From positions 3,534,001-3,598,000 of the forward strand of contig NZ_CP040330.1 of the NCBI RefSeq assembly GCF_005576615.1: a stretch of DNA of 64,000 nucleotides. The letters run 5' to 3'. How positions within the stretch are numbered: position 1 is the first letter of the stretch; each line of letters starts with the position of its first letter. The notes beneath the pieces are model-generated. The model worked only from the letters and a program-made list of their open reading frames with translations, ran no database searches and was not told where the DNA came from. The position numbers and the translations under genes are program-made. Of the stretch, positions 52,446 through 59,813 are shown one piece after another. This stretch comes from Natrinema versiforme. GTDB taxonomy: Archaea; Halobacteriota; Halobacteria; Halobacteriales; Natrialbaceae.

Positions 52446-53033
52446 ATGGCTTCAAGACGGGAAATACTCGGAGGAACAGGGGTTCTAACGGCGTCAGTAG
52501 TGGCCGGTTGTCTTGACGAACTTGAAAACGACAGTGAAGACGGAAATACCAACCCTTCGGAACAAGAAACGAGTTACACTGAGAGGCTTCAAGACCAGAC
52601 AACTGACGGTCCAAAGAAACACGAAGAAATATCGAGTTTGTATGAGAGTGGTGATCGATCATATACAAGCGGCTTTGTCGCCTATATGGACGCCGTTCGA
52701 TGGTACAATGCTGAGGAATTCAGCCGAGCACAAGTAGAGTTAGTTACTACTACATCCGACTTAGAGAGCGCCGAAGATGACTTCTCGGAAGCTCTTGATA
52801 TTGCGATGGATATTGACCACGCTGCAGCTATCTCTATTCTTGAGGAAGCGAAAGAAACATCAAGTGCATATCGGCAAGCAGCAGAACTCTTAAACGAAGC
52901 CGCAGAGTTAGCTGGCGAAGGATCTTTCGCAGCAGCTGATAGTAAATCAGACAAAAGTAACGCAGCTCTAGAGGATGTTGAGATGGGTATTGAAGATCAA
53001 GAAGTTATAGACTCGGCACTCGATCTCGATTAA
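52446..53033 (+). CDS. Tat lipoprotein, accessory
   Basis: 195 residues, MASRREILGGTGVLTASVVA then the lipobox AGC. The twin-arginine lipoprotein signal (RREILGG ... VVAGCL) sends it to the outer face of the membrane. The mature protein is acidic and largely helical, with an SSLYESGDRSYTSG stretch. It converges with the RHH gene, sharing 4 nt. Function unknown. Confidence 0.75.
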   Translation: MASRREILGGTGVLTASVVAGCLDELENDSEDGNTNPSEQETSYTERLQDQTTDGPKKHEEISSLYESGDRSYTSGFVAYMDAVRWYNAEEFSRAQVELVTTTSDLESAEDDFSEALDIAMDIDHAAAISILEEAKETSSAYRQAAELLNEAAELAGEGSFAAADSKSDKSNAALEDVEMGIEDQEVIDSALDLD

Positions 53034-53290
53034 CGATAGCGACTCTCAATACTCGTCCGATACCGAAGACCGATTACTGAGGTGTTCGCGATCATCTGGA
53101 TTGTCTCGGGGTCGTACTCTCCTCGAGCATCGTCGATGTTCTCCTCTGATTCGAGTAGGTGCGTGAGTGCCGCGTCGATCACGACGGACATCGGAGGGTC
53201 GTCGTACTCGTCTTTGGCTACGATCGCACTAGCACGGTCAAGTTTTCGCTGTCGTTCATCGGTGAGCTTCAGACTGGTTCGCTTGGTCAT
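53030..53290 (-). CDS. DUF7386-like ribbon-helix-helix protein
   Basis: 86 residues. MTKRTSLKLTDERQRKLDRA is a ribbon-helix-helix N-terminus, and the EYDDPPMSVVIDAALTHLLES part matches haloarchaeal DUF7386 proteins common on plasmids and integrated elements. Probably a small DNA-binding regulator. The gene ends at the stop of the lipoprotein gene. Confidence 0.8.
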   Translation of the reverse strand: MTKRTSLKLTDERQRKLDRASAIVAKDEYDDPPMSVVIDAALTHLLESEENIDDARGEYDPETIQMIANTSVIGLRYRTSIESRYR

Positions 53291-53506
53291 GTTTTAACTG
53301 ATGGTATGCACGGGGGGCCGGTTCGCGTCGCTCGAGGGTGAGCGACCGGCCGGTTCTTTATGAACAGCGGTTGGGAGTCCGGCATGATCACAGCGTGACG
53401 GCTGGATTGGTTCAGATTCTATGCACCTTTTGAGCCCATCGCCCACGGTAGGATGCATACATTGAGGTCTCCCGATACATCTGAGCGCGACCCCACGGGG
53501 TCGGAT

Positions 53507-53719
53507 TCAAACACCCTGTTTCGGCGGCTTGGATTGATCGTCGATCTCGTCGACAAGCGTGAGCGACCACTCCCCGTCGTCGACGTGACGGATATGAACG
53601 TGATGTTCTCCCTCGAGGTCGCCATCCTCGTCGAGAAGACCCTCGAGTCGGAGGTCGTCTTTCGGTAACGTCACACCGGCCGAGCTTCGGTCTAACTTCC
53701 GGAGCTTGTTCAGCGCCAT
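53507..53719 (-). CDS. DUF8053-like (AbrB-like) protein
   Basis: 70 residues from the ATG at 53719, MALNKLRKLDRSSAGVTLPK and onward, with acidic beta-hairpin continuation. This beginning is typical of haloarchaeal DUF8053, an AbrB/SpoVT-like swapped-hairpin fold. Probably a DNA-binding regulator or antitoxin-like partner. It stands alone on the minus strand. Confidence 0.75.
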   Translation of the reverse strand: MALNKLRKLDRSSAGVTLPKDDLRLEGLLDEDGDLEGEHHVHIRHVDDGEWSLTLVDEIDDQSKPPKQGV

Positions 53720-54072
53720 GCAGCGGGCGGCAACCCGCCTTGGTATAAAATTTTCTGAGCCTTGCCTTTCCGATTGAAACGGTGAGAGACTATTGGTTGA
53801 GTTTCCTGAACACTGTCGAACCGGAAATCGCACGACTGCGCGGTGATGTTCAGGTGTAACCGTTCAGCAACCCCCCTTTAGTATAGTGAACACTGGCCCA
53901 TCGCGCTCCCGATCGGGAGTGACTCGAACGATGGGCGCACAGTGTGAGGTCAGCGGAGGAGTATATATAACAGCGCGCAACGCGCGTAGTCCGCGTGAAT
54001 CGTTTGACTTGGCCAGCAATACATGTATTTCAAACTATGACTGAGTGATTTTGATGGTTATACGGAAGAAAT
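53720..54072. other. Intergenic with palindromes and a TATA box
   Basis: 353 nt, no supported gene. Contains CTCCCGATCGGGAG inside a larger CCCATCG...CGATGGG arm and a TATATATAA box near 53963, which could serve the HEPN-like gene or an unseen RNA. GCGCGCAACGCGCG follows. Confidence 0.4.
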
Positions 54073-54729
54073 ATGATAGGATGCGAAATAGATATGAACT
54101 CAATCTACATATCAGGAACCATGACAGATGTGGAAGAGGGACTGGACCGTGCTGAGAGAATGCTCAAAGCGTCTTATGCTGGATTGAATCAATTTCAAAA
54201 GTCGGAGGGGGAAGAGAAAATTATCGGGTTAATGAATTCTGTTTCAAATGGGAGAAATGTGACGTTTGCTCTACAGAAGAATCTGAAAGGTGAAGCGGAA
54301 GGATTCGAAGAGTGGTATCAAGAACGTCAAGCTGTTCTCAAGGAAGACCCGGTTTGCAGTCGAATGAATGAGGTGCGGACAAATATCGTACATGAAGGGG
54401 ATGAAAGCGTAAGCAATTACGCATCGATCAGCGGCAATTCTAGTGAAATTTATAGAGTTATGCCGCCATGGGCAGACGGTGCATTCATCGGAGATCAATA
54501 TGGGGGGTCTGGATTCTATATCGAAAAAGACGGTGGAGAACAAGCCAAATTTTATTATGATTTTTCTGACGCAAATATGCATATTGAGACTGGTTTATTC
54601 TTCAAAGACCAATCCGGTTCAGAGGATATTCCTTACTCCGAAATTACAGACGCCGAAGAAGATCTGAAATACTATGTGAAAATACTAGCAGAATTGGTTC
54701 AAGATGCCAAGGACGAATTCGGAGATTGA
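54073..54729 (+). CDS. HEPN-motif-like protein, AT-rich accessory gene
   Basis: 218 residues (or 211 from the ATG at 54094). The region around residue 100 reads RMNEVRTNIVHEG, an R-x4-H arrangement like the catalytic motif of HEPN RNases, within an all-helical N-terminal half. The C-terminal half is beta-rich and unrecognised (GSGFYIEKDGGEQAKFYYDF). The gene is clearly richer in A+T than its surroundings, marking it as recent cargo of the integrative element. No minimal nucleotidyltransferase antitoxin is adjacent. A defence or toxin role is inferred. Confidence 0.65.
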   Translation: MIGCEIDMNSIYISGTMTDVEEGLDRAERMLKASYAGLNQFQKSEGEEKIIGLMNSVSNGRNVTFALQKNLKGEAEGFEEWYQERQAVLKEDPVCSRMNEVRTNIVHEGDESVSNYASISGNSSEIYRVMPPWADGAFIGDQYGGSGFYIEKDGGEQAKFYYDFSDANMHIETGLFFKDQSGSEDIPYSEITDAEEDLKYYVKILAELVQDAKDEFGD

Positions 54730-54916
54730 ACAACCAGATAAAGAAATACAGTTAATATTGTCAGCATTCTCAAGTTGTTCATTGAGTTTGGCAATTTGGC
54801 TCTCGTGAGCAAAGACCGAAATATCGACTCACAATTCATTTATTCGTACTCAGTAAGCAGAATTCGTCTGCGATAGGTTGTTGTCAAATAACTACTCAAA
54901 ATTCCGATAGGGTTCC
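54730..54916. other. Short AT-rich gap after the HEPN-like gene
   Basis: 187 nt, low GC, leading to the shared structured block. No coding frame seen. Confidence 0.4.
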
Positions 54917-55877
54917 AATGAACCCTGTTTCGTCTGTTTCAACTGGAGATCTGCGTGCAGGGGTGGGGTGGGGCGCTGTAATTTTTGGCGCAGTCCCCTT
55001 GGGGACACCCGCCAAGGGGGTTTTCGCGCGAAGCGCGAAACGACCCCGCCGGCGTTGCGGTGCGATCGCCGTGCCGACCCCGCCCTCGAGGCGCTGGCTA
55101 CAACCTAGGTTTCATACGCAACGGTGGTATTCAAGCAAACTTGTAGAAAAGAGTGGGAACGGCAGTGTTGCCACTATCTGGGCCGCTTCAGCGATCGGCG
55201 ACCGCGCCGACGAACCCTGTTTCAGTCCCACCGCCGGGAGTCTTCCAGGTCAACTCGATCCCGCGCAGTGCCGTCGGATCGTTGCCTGACTTCGACCACT
55301 TCTCGAGGGCCTCGCTCGCGATCGTCGCGACGTTCTCAAAGCTGTCCGACTTCAGTCGGGAGAGAATCGTATCGATCCGCATCTGCCGAGGATCGCCGTT
55401 TTCGTCGAACTCGAGGTCAGCGCCGTTCTTCGCGAGCCACTCCTGGAAGGGCGACGACTCGGCAACGTGGTCGGCCAGTCCCATAATGTGCTGCATTCGA
55501 TCGGCGTAACTCTCGATCGCGTACTCGGCTGACTCGACGAGCGCTCGAAGCTCCTCGCGATACTTCCGGGCCCGGAACGACACGTCGCCTTGATCGAGAT
55601 CTAGGACTTCACCGAGATCTTCGATCGCCCGGTAGATCGTCGCGGGATGTTTCCCCAGCTGGTCGGCGAGATCGTCGACGGTCGCACCGCCGTCGGTCGC
55701 GACCGTCTCCGTGATATCGCGAGCGGTCTCGCCCATATCTCGCAGCGTCGTCATCAACAGGTGGTCCGACTTCGCCTCGAGGCGCGGCGTCGGGTCCTCG
55801 TAGAGTTCGACGAGATCGTCACGGGCGACCGCGTCGAAGTGATCGTCCGCGACGTACACACCGCTGCCGTCGGGACC
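54917..55877 (-). repeat. Long inverted repeat, copy B (partner 3268-3846)
   Basis: Reverse complement of 3268-3846 with divergence. It includes the non-coding structured block (54917-55110, containing GTCCCCTTGGGGAC at 54993-55006 and GTTTTCGCGCGAAGCGCGAAAC at 55020-55041) and the 3' part of the intact DUF7845 gene. Confidence 0.9.
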
Positions 55878-56807
55878 AAGCGGAATATCTTCCCAGTGGA
55901 GCGCATTCAACAGTGTCTCCTCGATCTGCTCGGTCACCTCGTGGCGGTCAGCCCACGCCCACGCCTCGCCGTCGTTCATCGACTTGTTCACTAAGACCTC
56001 CACTTTCGGATGGTAAGACGGGTGATTTTTCGACACCGCGTCCGGGTCTTTCAACTGGTAGATCTCGAACTTTCGTCCGTAGGTGTGGCCGGGGAGTAGT
56101 TCGCTGGCCGACGTAGGGTTCAGGAACAGCCGGTTCTGGTGATTAACGACCTCCCGGTTGTCGATATGGAGTTCGGCTTTCACGCCCTCGAGGTCGGAGA
56201 GGTAGTGCGCGACTTTCTGCAGTACACCGGCCGACGAGAGCTTTTCCGCCCACTCGCGACGGATTCGAACGTAGCGTTCGTACGCCCACATCCGGCTCGC
56301 CGGGTGTGGTTCCGTCCGGAAATACTCCGAGTGAACGCGCTCGCCAGCGTGATCGAACGCCGCCGCGAAGAATTCCGGCAGCAACTCGAGTCCGCGCTCG
56401 GGCTCGAGGTTACTCAGATGGAATTCAACATCGACGCCGTCGACTTCGCCGACCTGATTCTCCCACGGGAGTTGCAGTCGCTCACCGCTCTCCCAGTGGC
56501 GCATATCCGGGAACCGGGGGGAGATATTGAACGATGCTTTCCGCTCACCGCGCCCGCGACCGACAATATCCCACTCGTAGAGCCGTTCAGCGTTGATTCC
56601 GTCCGACAGTCGCGGAGCGAATCCCGACTTGCTGTACCGGACCTCGAGGTGCCAGGGCTCGCCGTCGATCTCGGTGTCGATCTCGAGGTAGCCCTCGAAG
56701 GGAGGTCCGAGCATGACCGACGAGAGCGCGTCGTACGGACCGCGGCCCCAATCGGGCCACTTCCAGCGCCCTTCGATTTCGTGCGGCGTCGTCTCGACCT
56801 GCGACAC
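55188..56807 (-). CDS. DUF7845 protein of integrative elements
   Basis: 539 residues. The first about 300 residues are a beta-rich domain without known motifs (GYLEIDTEIDGEPWHLEV, WENQVGEVDGVDVEFHL). In the middle, ATVDDLADQLGKHPATIYRAI is a winged-helix segment. The protein ends in a helical region and GIELTWKTPGGGTETG. The family is common on haloarchaeal plasmids and integrated elements; a replication-initiator or regulatory role has been suggested by location but I cannot confirm it. It is last in an operon with DUF7563 and zinc-finger genes. A decayed partial copy is at 3268-3576. Confidence 0.8.
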   Translation of the reverse strand: MSQVETTPHEIEGRWKWPDWGRGPYDALSSVMLGPPFEGYLEIDTEIDGEPWHLEVRYSKSGFAPRLSDGINAERLYEWDIVGRGRGERKASFNISPRFPDMRHWESGERLQLPWENQVGEVDGVDVEFHLSNLEPERGLELLPEFFAAAFDHAGERVHSEYFRTEPHPASRMWAYERYVRIRREWAEKLSSAGVLQKVAHYLSDLEGVKAELHIDNREVVNHQNRLFLNPTSASELLPGHTYGRKFEIYQLKDPDAVSKNHPSYHPKVEVLVNKSMNDGEAWAWADRHEVTEQIEETLLNALHWEDIPLGPDGSGVYVADDHFDAVARDDLVELYEDPTPRLEAKSDHLLMTTLRDMGETARDITETVATDGGATVDDLADQLGKHPATIYRAIEDLGEVLDLDQGDVSFRARKYREELRALVESAEYAIESYADRMQHIMGLADHVAESSPFQEWLAKNGADLEFDENGDPRQMRIDTILSRLKSDSFENVATIASEALEKWSKSGNDPTALRGIELTWKTPGGGTETGFVGAVADR

Positions 56808-56809
56808 CG

Positions 56810-57106
56810 CTACTCACCTCGCTCGCGTTCGCTCTCGAGCAAGCCGGTGAGGATGGCGATCGGGTTCCACCACGTGATGGCCCGGCACGAGCGACAGACG
56901 TGCTTGAACGACGTGCAGTCCGCCGCATCAATATCCGAGAGAGCAGCCCGAGGGTCGATCTCCATCGCCTCGAGGCTGGTCCGCGTGACTCGAATTCGCC
57001 CACAGCCCACGCAGACTGCGTCGACGGGAACACGGACTCGACCGGACGTCGAAGTGCCGGGGTCGGCCTCGAGGTCGCGATCGTCACGATCGGCGTCGGC
57101 ACTCAT
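56810..57106 (-). CDS. Zinc-ribbon protein in DUF7845 operon
   Basis: 98 residues. Two knuckles, CVGCG and CRSC, are 35 residues apart (VDAVCVGCGRIRVT and SFKHVCRSCRAITWW). Acidic N-terminus, basic tail. It ends 2 nt before DUF7845 and starts 4 nt inside the stop of the preceding small gene, so all are coupled. Function unknown; a DNA- or RNA-binding accessory protein is plausible. Confidence 0.75.
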   Translation of the reverse strand: MSADADRDDRDLEADPGTSTSGRVRVPVDAVCVGCGRIRVTRTSLEAMEIDPRAALSDIDAADCTSFKHVCRSCRAITWWNPIAILTGLLESERERGE

Positions 57107-57237
57107 CGCGACTCACCCTGATTTTCGAGCGCGCGCCGGACCTGCTCGTCAGTAGCTTGCGCCGCGGGATGGGTGATGGGCGTCCGGCTTTCGAGGTCGT
57201 ACAGTTCGCTCGCCCGGACGAACGGCCGATCACACAT
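57103..57237 (-). CDS. Small hypothetical protein in DUF7845 operon
   Basis: 44 residues from the ATG at 57237 (MCDRPFVRASELYDLESRTP), overlapping DUF7563 by 8 nt and the zinc-ribbon gene by 4 nt. No motif recognised. The tight overlaps on both sides support translation. Confidence 0.5.
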   Translation of the reverse strand: MCDRPFVRASELYDLESRTPITHPAAQATDEQVRRALENQGESR

Positions 57238-57469
57238 CGGGCTCACCGCCGTGACGGCCGGGCGACGTTTCCGGGTCCGGAATCGATACGTCGACGCCAG
57301 CACCGGAGCCGCGGCTCAGTCGAGCGTACGTATCGCACTCGCCACAGCGATGGGCTCGATCGTCATCGTCACCGAAGACCCGACGGAACTGATCCGTGAC
57401 GTAGGCTCCGCAGTGCTGGCACGTCGATCGATCAGCCGACGGCCACGGAGCGACCGTCACGCGGACCAC
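57230..57469 (-). CDS. DUF7563-like zinc-finger protein
   Basis: 79 residues. CQHCGAYVTDQFRRVFGDDD and AHRCGECDTY form the CxxC...CxxC zinc finger typical of haloarchaeal DUF7563, found beside DUF7845 on many elements. First gene of the operon. The promoter region upstream holds GTTCAAC/GTTGAAC repeats. Confidence 0.8.
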   Translation of the reverse strand: MVRVTVAPWPSADRSTCQHCGAYVTDQFRRVFGDDDDRAHRCGECDTYARLSRGSGAGVDVSIPDPETSPGRHGGEPDV

Positions 57470-57476
57470 CCCGTGA

Positions 57477-57531
57477 GTTGAACAACAACGGAAAACGCAC
57501 GCGGGCGAGAGGGTGCGTTCAACTGTTGAAC
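57477..57531. promoter_or_regulatory. Operator-like GTTGAAC repeats upstream of DUF7563 operon
   Basis: GTTGAAC (57477-57483) and the palindrome GTTCAACTGTTGAAC (57517-57531) flank the expected promoter of the operon. A dimeric regulator could bind. AACGGAAAAC lies between them. Confidence 0.45.
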
Positions 57532-57540
57532 GGAATCCCC

Positions 57541-57638
57541 ATTCTCAGAATGGCTACCGAATCGGTAATCCGTTGAATCTGAACGGTACCGTTCGTAATA
57601 CGGACTTCTGGGTAGAAGTCCGAAAACGATAGTTTTCG
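57541..57638. repeat. Cluster of five hairpins after tRNA-Arg
   Basis: ATTCTCAGAAT (57541-57551), ACCGAATCGGT (57556-57566), GAACGGTACCGTTC (57581-57594), CGGACTTCT-GGGT-AGAAGTCCG (57601-57622) and CGAAAAC-GATA-GTTTTCG (57621-57638) follow each other within 98 bp, immediately beyond the 3' end of tRNA-Arg. They may be integrase arm sites or a terminator array. Confidence 0.75.
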
Positions 57639-57640
57639 TA

Positions 57641-57715
57641 CGGGCACGATGGGATTTGAACCCACGACCGTCGGATTAGAAGTCCGACGCTCTTTCCGGA
57701 CTGAGCTACGTGCCC
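57641..57715 (-). tRNA. tRNA-Arg (anticodon TCT)
   Basis: Minus strand: acceptor GGGCACG pairs with CGTGCCC; the anticodon stem TCGGA/TCCGA encloses CTTCTAA giving anticodon TCT for AGA codons. T arm GTGGG-TTCAAAT-CCCAT. The discriminator is G at 57641. Its 3' end is the insertion target of the adjacent integrative element, and it remains intact. Confidence 0.95.
57643..57655. repeat. Putative attachment site within tRNA-Arg
   Basis: GGCACGATGGGAT inside the tRNA-Arg 3' end, matching 50297-50309 exactly. Confidence 0.65.
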
Positions 57716-57883
57716 TCGAGTCGAAATCCACGACGGAACGGCATAAGCGGTTGGGATTTCCGGTCACGGTTCGCAGCGGGTTGCAGAACCGATCGAAGGG
57801 CACCACTCCGGGCGGAAGTCACCGCTGTGTGAGACGCGCTGAAAAAAGAAGGTGCCCCTGAGCGTGACCGTCACTGCCGACCG

Positions 57884-58282
57884 TCAGAATTCGACGGTCG
57901 AATCCTCGTCGCTACTGGTGTTGTCAGTGTCGTCCGATTCGGTGTCCGTGCCATCGCTCGTCTCGCTGTCGGACTCGTTGCCGGTCTCGCTGTCGGACTC
58001 GTTACCCGCGTCGCCCATTCCGTCGTCGGATTCGTTGCCGGTCTCACCCATGCCGTCATCGGACTCGGTGTCCGTCTCGTTGCCGGTTCCGGCGTCGGTG
58101 TCGCCGCCCGCGCCGCCGTCGGACTCGCCACCGCCATCGGAGCCGAGATCGTCGCTGCTTCCGTCGTCGGAGTTTTCTGACGACTCGTCGCTTCCTTGGT
58201 CCATACATCCCGCAACCGCAGCGACCAGCCCGGCACCGAGCCCGGCCGTGAATCGACGCCTGTTGAGAGTCGTGTCTGTCAT
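57884..58282 (-). CDS. Low-complexity acidic Tat lipoprotein
   Basis: 132 residues from the ATG at 58282. Twin-arginine lipobox signal: NRRRFTAGLGAGLVAAVAGC. The rest is almost entirely Asp, Ser, Gly, Glu, Asn and Thr, with repeats of the type ETGNESDDGMG and SDSETGNE. Extracellular, lipid-anchored, highly charged; perhaps an ion-binding or surface spacer protein. Repeats suggest slippage-driven length variation. Confidence 0.8.
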   Translation of the reverse strand: MTDTTLNRRRFTAGLGAGLVAAVAGCMDQGSDESSENSDDGSSDDLGSDGGGESDGGAGGDTDAGTGNETDTESDDGMGETGNESDDGMGDAGNESDSETGNESDSETSDGTDTESDDTDNTSSDEDSTVEF

Positions 58283-58665
58283 GATGCGACACCTGTCTCG
58301 GCAACGGACGACCACATAACGCCGAGAGTCCGTTTCAGCGATTCGTTCGAATTCACTCGGATTGGCTCGAGTTCCGACGATTGCACGAATCGTTGCCGAC
58401 GCGACCACCGTTTCGGCGCGTGAAATCGGCCGGAGCGGCGACCGATAGCCGACAGGTAAGGCGAGCCGCCTCGAGCGGGCTCCAGTCCCACAGATCCCGT
58501 CTCGAGCGGCGGTTCGACCCGAAATGCGACACGCAACAATCGTTGCGAAACCGTTGCAGCGAGACAAGGGAGAGGGAAACGACGAGTTCGTCGGAAACGG
58601 TGCTCGAGACCCGCGGGAGACAATCCCCGACGCCCACTCGGAAACGGTGAACGGCGAGCACAGCG
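58283..58665. other. Intergenic, no gene seen
   Basis: 383 nt between divergent genes. No supported coding frame. Short CAACGATTGTT-like inverted sequences occur, significance unknown. Confidence 0.4.
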
Positions 58666-58672
58666 TTTATGC
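58666..58672 (+). promoter_or_regulatory. TATA box of UPF0200 gene
   Basis: TTTATGC centred 28 nt before the ATG at 58697, consistent with a leaderless transcript. Confidence 0.65.
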
Positions 58673-58696
58673 ACGTCTCGCCGGTACGTGGACTCG

Positions 58697-59281
58697 ATGC
58701 ACGTCATCGGAACGGTGGGACTCCCCGGGAGCGGCAAGGGCGAGGCCGCCACCGTCGCACGCGAGGACGGAATCCCGGTGGTGACGATGGGCGACGTCGT
58801 CCGCCAGGAGACGGCCGACCGCGGGCTCGACCCCGCGAAGGATCACGGGACGGTCGCGCAGGCGCTGCGCGAGGAGAACGGCCCGGCGGCGATCGCCGAG
58901 CGGTCGCTGCCCATGATCGAGGACCGCCTCGAGACCCACGAGACGGTGCTGGTCGACGGCATCCGCTCGGACACCGAGATCGACGTCTTCGAGGAGCGGT
59001 TCGGCGACGCGTTCACGCTGGTCAGTATCGAGGCTCCCTTCGAGACCCGAGCCGAGCGGATCGACGAACGCGGCCGGGACGCGAACGAGGCCGACGGCGG
59101 CGAGGGGTTGGCCGCTCGCGACGAGCGCGAACGCGGCTTCGGGATGGACGACGCGATGGACCGCGCCGACGTCGTCGTCGAGAACACCGACTCGCTCGAG
59201 GCCTTCCACGAGCGAATCCGCGCGATCGTTCGGAACGGAACCGATGGACGGAAACCCGCCGAAGCGGATGCTGACTCATGA
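58697..59281 (+). CDS. UPF0200 nucleotide-kinase-like protein
   Basis: 194 residues from the ATG at 58697. Walker A GLPGSGKGEAA, lid-type RDERERGFGMDDA and a kinase-like core VLVDGIRSDTEID. It belongs to the archaeal UPF0200 family related to dephospho-CoA and adenylate kinases; the substrate is unknown. It overlaps the next gene by 4 nt, a conserved pairing of UPF0200 with UPF0201 in archaea. Confidence 0.88.
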   Translation: MHVIGTVGLPGSGKGEAATVAREDGIPVVTMGDVVRQETADRGLDPAKDHGTVAQALREENGPAAIAERSLPMIEDRLETHETVLVDGIRSDTEIDVFEERFGDAFTLVSIEAPFETRAERIDERGRDANEADGGEGLAARDERERGFGMDDAMDRADVVVENTDSLEAFHERIRAIVRNGTDGRKPAEADADS

Positions 59282-59691
59282 GCGAGATCTACCGCGTCGA
59301 CGTCGAAATCACGGCCCCGGTTTACGATACCGAGGTCACGGACCGCGTGATCGACGCCGTGGCGAACATCTTCCCCAACGCCGACCTCGAGGAGGAGTTC
59401 GGCGAGGTCAGGGGCGAAGCCCACGCGCTCGATCACTTCTCGGAACTGCTCCACAAACAGGAGATCCTCGACACCGCCCGCGGCGAGTTCTTCGCCAACC
59501 GCGAGGGCGACACCTTCACCTTCGCGCTGAAAAAGCAGGCGGCCTTCGAGGAGTACGTGAACTTCTCGGTCGGAAAGCCGGACGAACTCGGCGAGATCGC
59601 CGTTCGGGTCCGCGTCGAGGAGCCCACCCTCGAGGAGTACGTCGACCACATCGCGCCGCCGACGGAGGACGGGCGGCCGGTCGACGCCTGA
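59278..59691 (+). CDS. UPF0201 RNA-binding-type protein
   Basis: 137 residues, MSEIYRVDVEITAPVYDTEV and onward. The family fold resembles ribosomal L5-like/RNA-binding proteins (COG1325). RVRVEEPTLEEYVDHIAPPT near the end is typical. Coupled to the kinase-like gene by ATGA overlap. Role unknown; a link to RNA processing is suggested by family. Confidence 0.85.
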   Translation: MSEIYRVDVEITAPVYDTEVTDRVIDAVANIFPNADLEEEFGEVRGEAHALDHFSELLHKQEILDTARGEFFANREGDTFTFALKKQAAFEEYVNFSVGKPDELGEIAVRVRVEEPTLEEYVDHIAPPTEDGRPVDA

Positions 59692-59813
59692 ATCGGCTCG
59701 GGTTATCGGTTGCGCGTGGCTGCGTTTCTCGTCGACTGTTTCGAATCGGTGGTCTCCGTTCCGGTTCGGCTCGAGCGTCGCCTCGGGACGATACTGCGGA
59801 GCCTCGATAGCGA

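Larger units (their letters stand above)
50297..57655. mobile_element. Integrative element inserted at tRNA-Arg (about 7.4 kb)
   Basis: The element is bounded by GGCACGATGGGAT at 50297-50309 and 57643-57655. The second copy lies within the 3' end of tRNA-Arg; the first is 47 nt beyond the integrase stop. Gene content from left to right: integrase, small ORF, PhiH1-repressor-like regulator, lipoprotein, RHH protein, DUF8053, HEPN-like gene, DUF7845, two zinc-finger proteins and DUF7563. Integrase at one end and tRNA at the other is the standard layout of archaeal integrative elements. No replication gene is recognised unless DUF7845 serves that role. Confidence 0.75.

Noticed and set aside
53303-53459. 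Inverted GTATGCA/TGCATAC pair between DUF7386 and DUF8053 genes
   Set aside because: Seven bases apart by 140 bp is expected by chance and has no further support.
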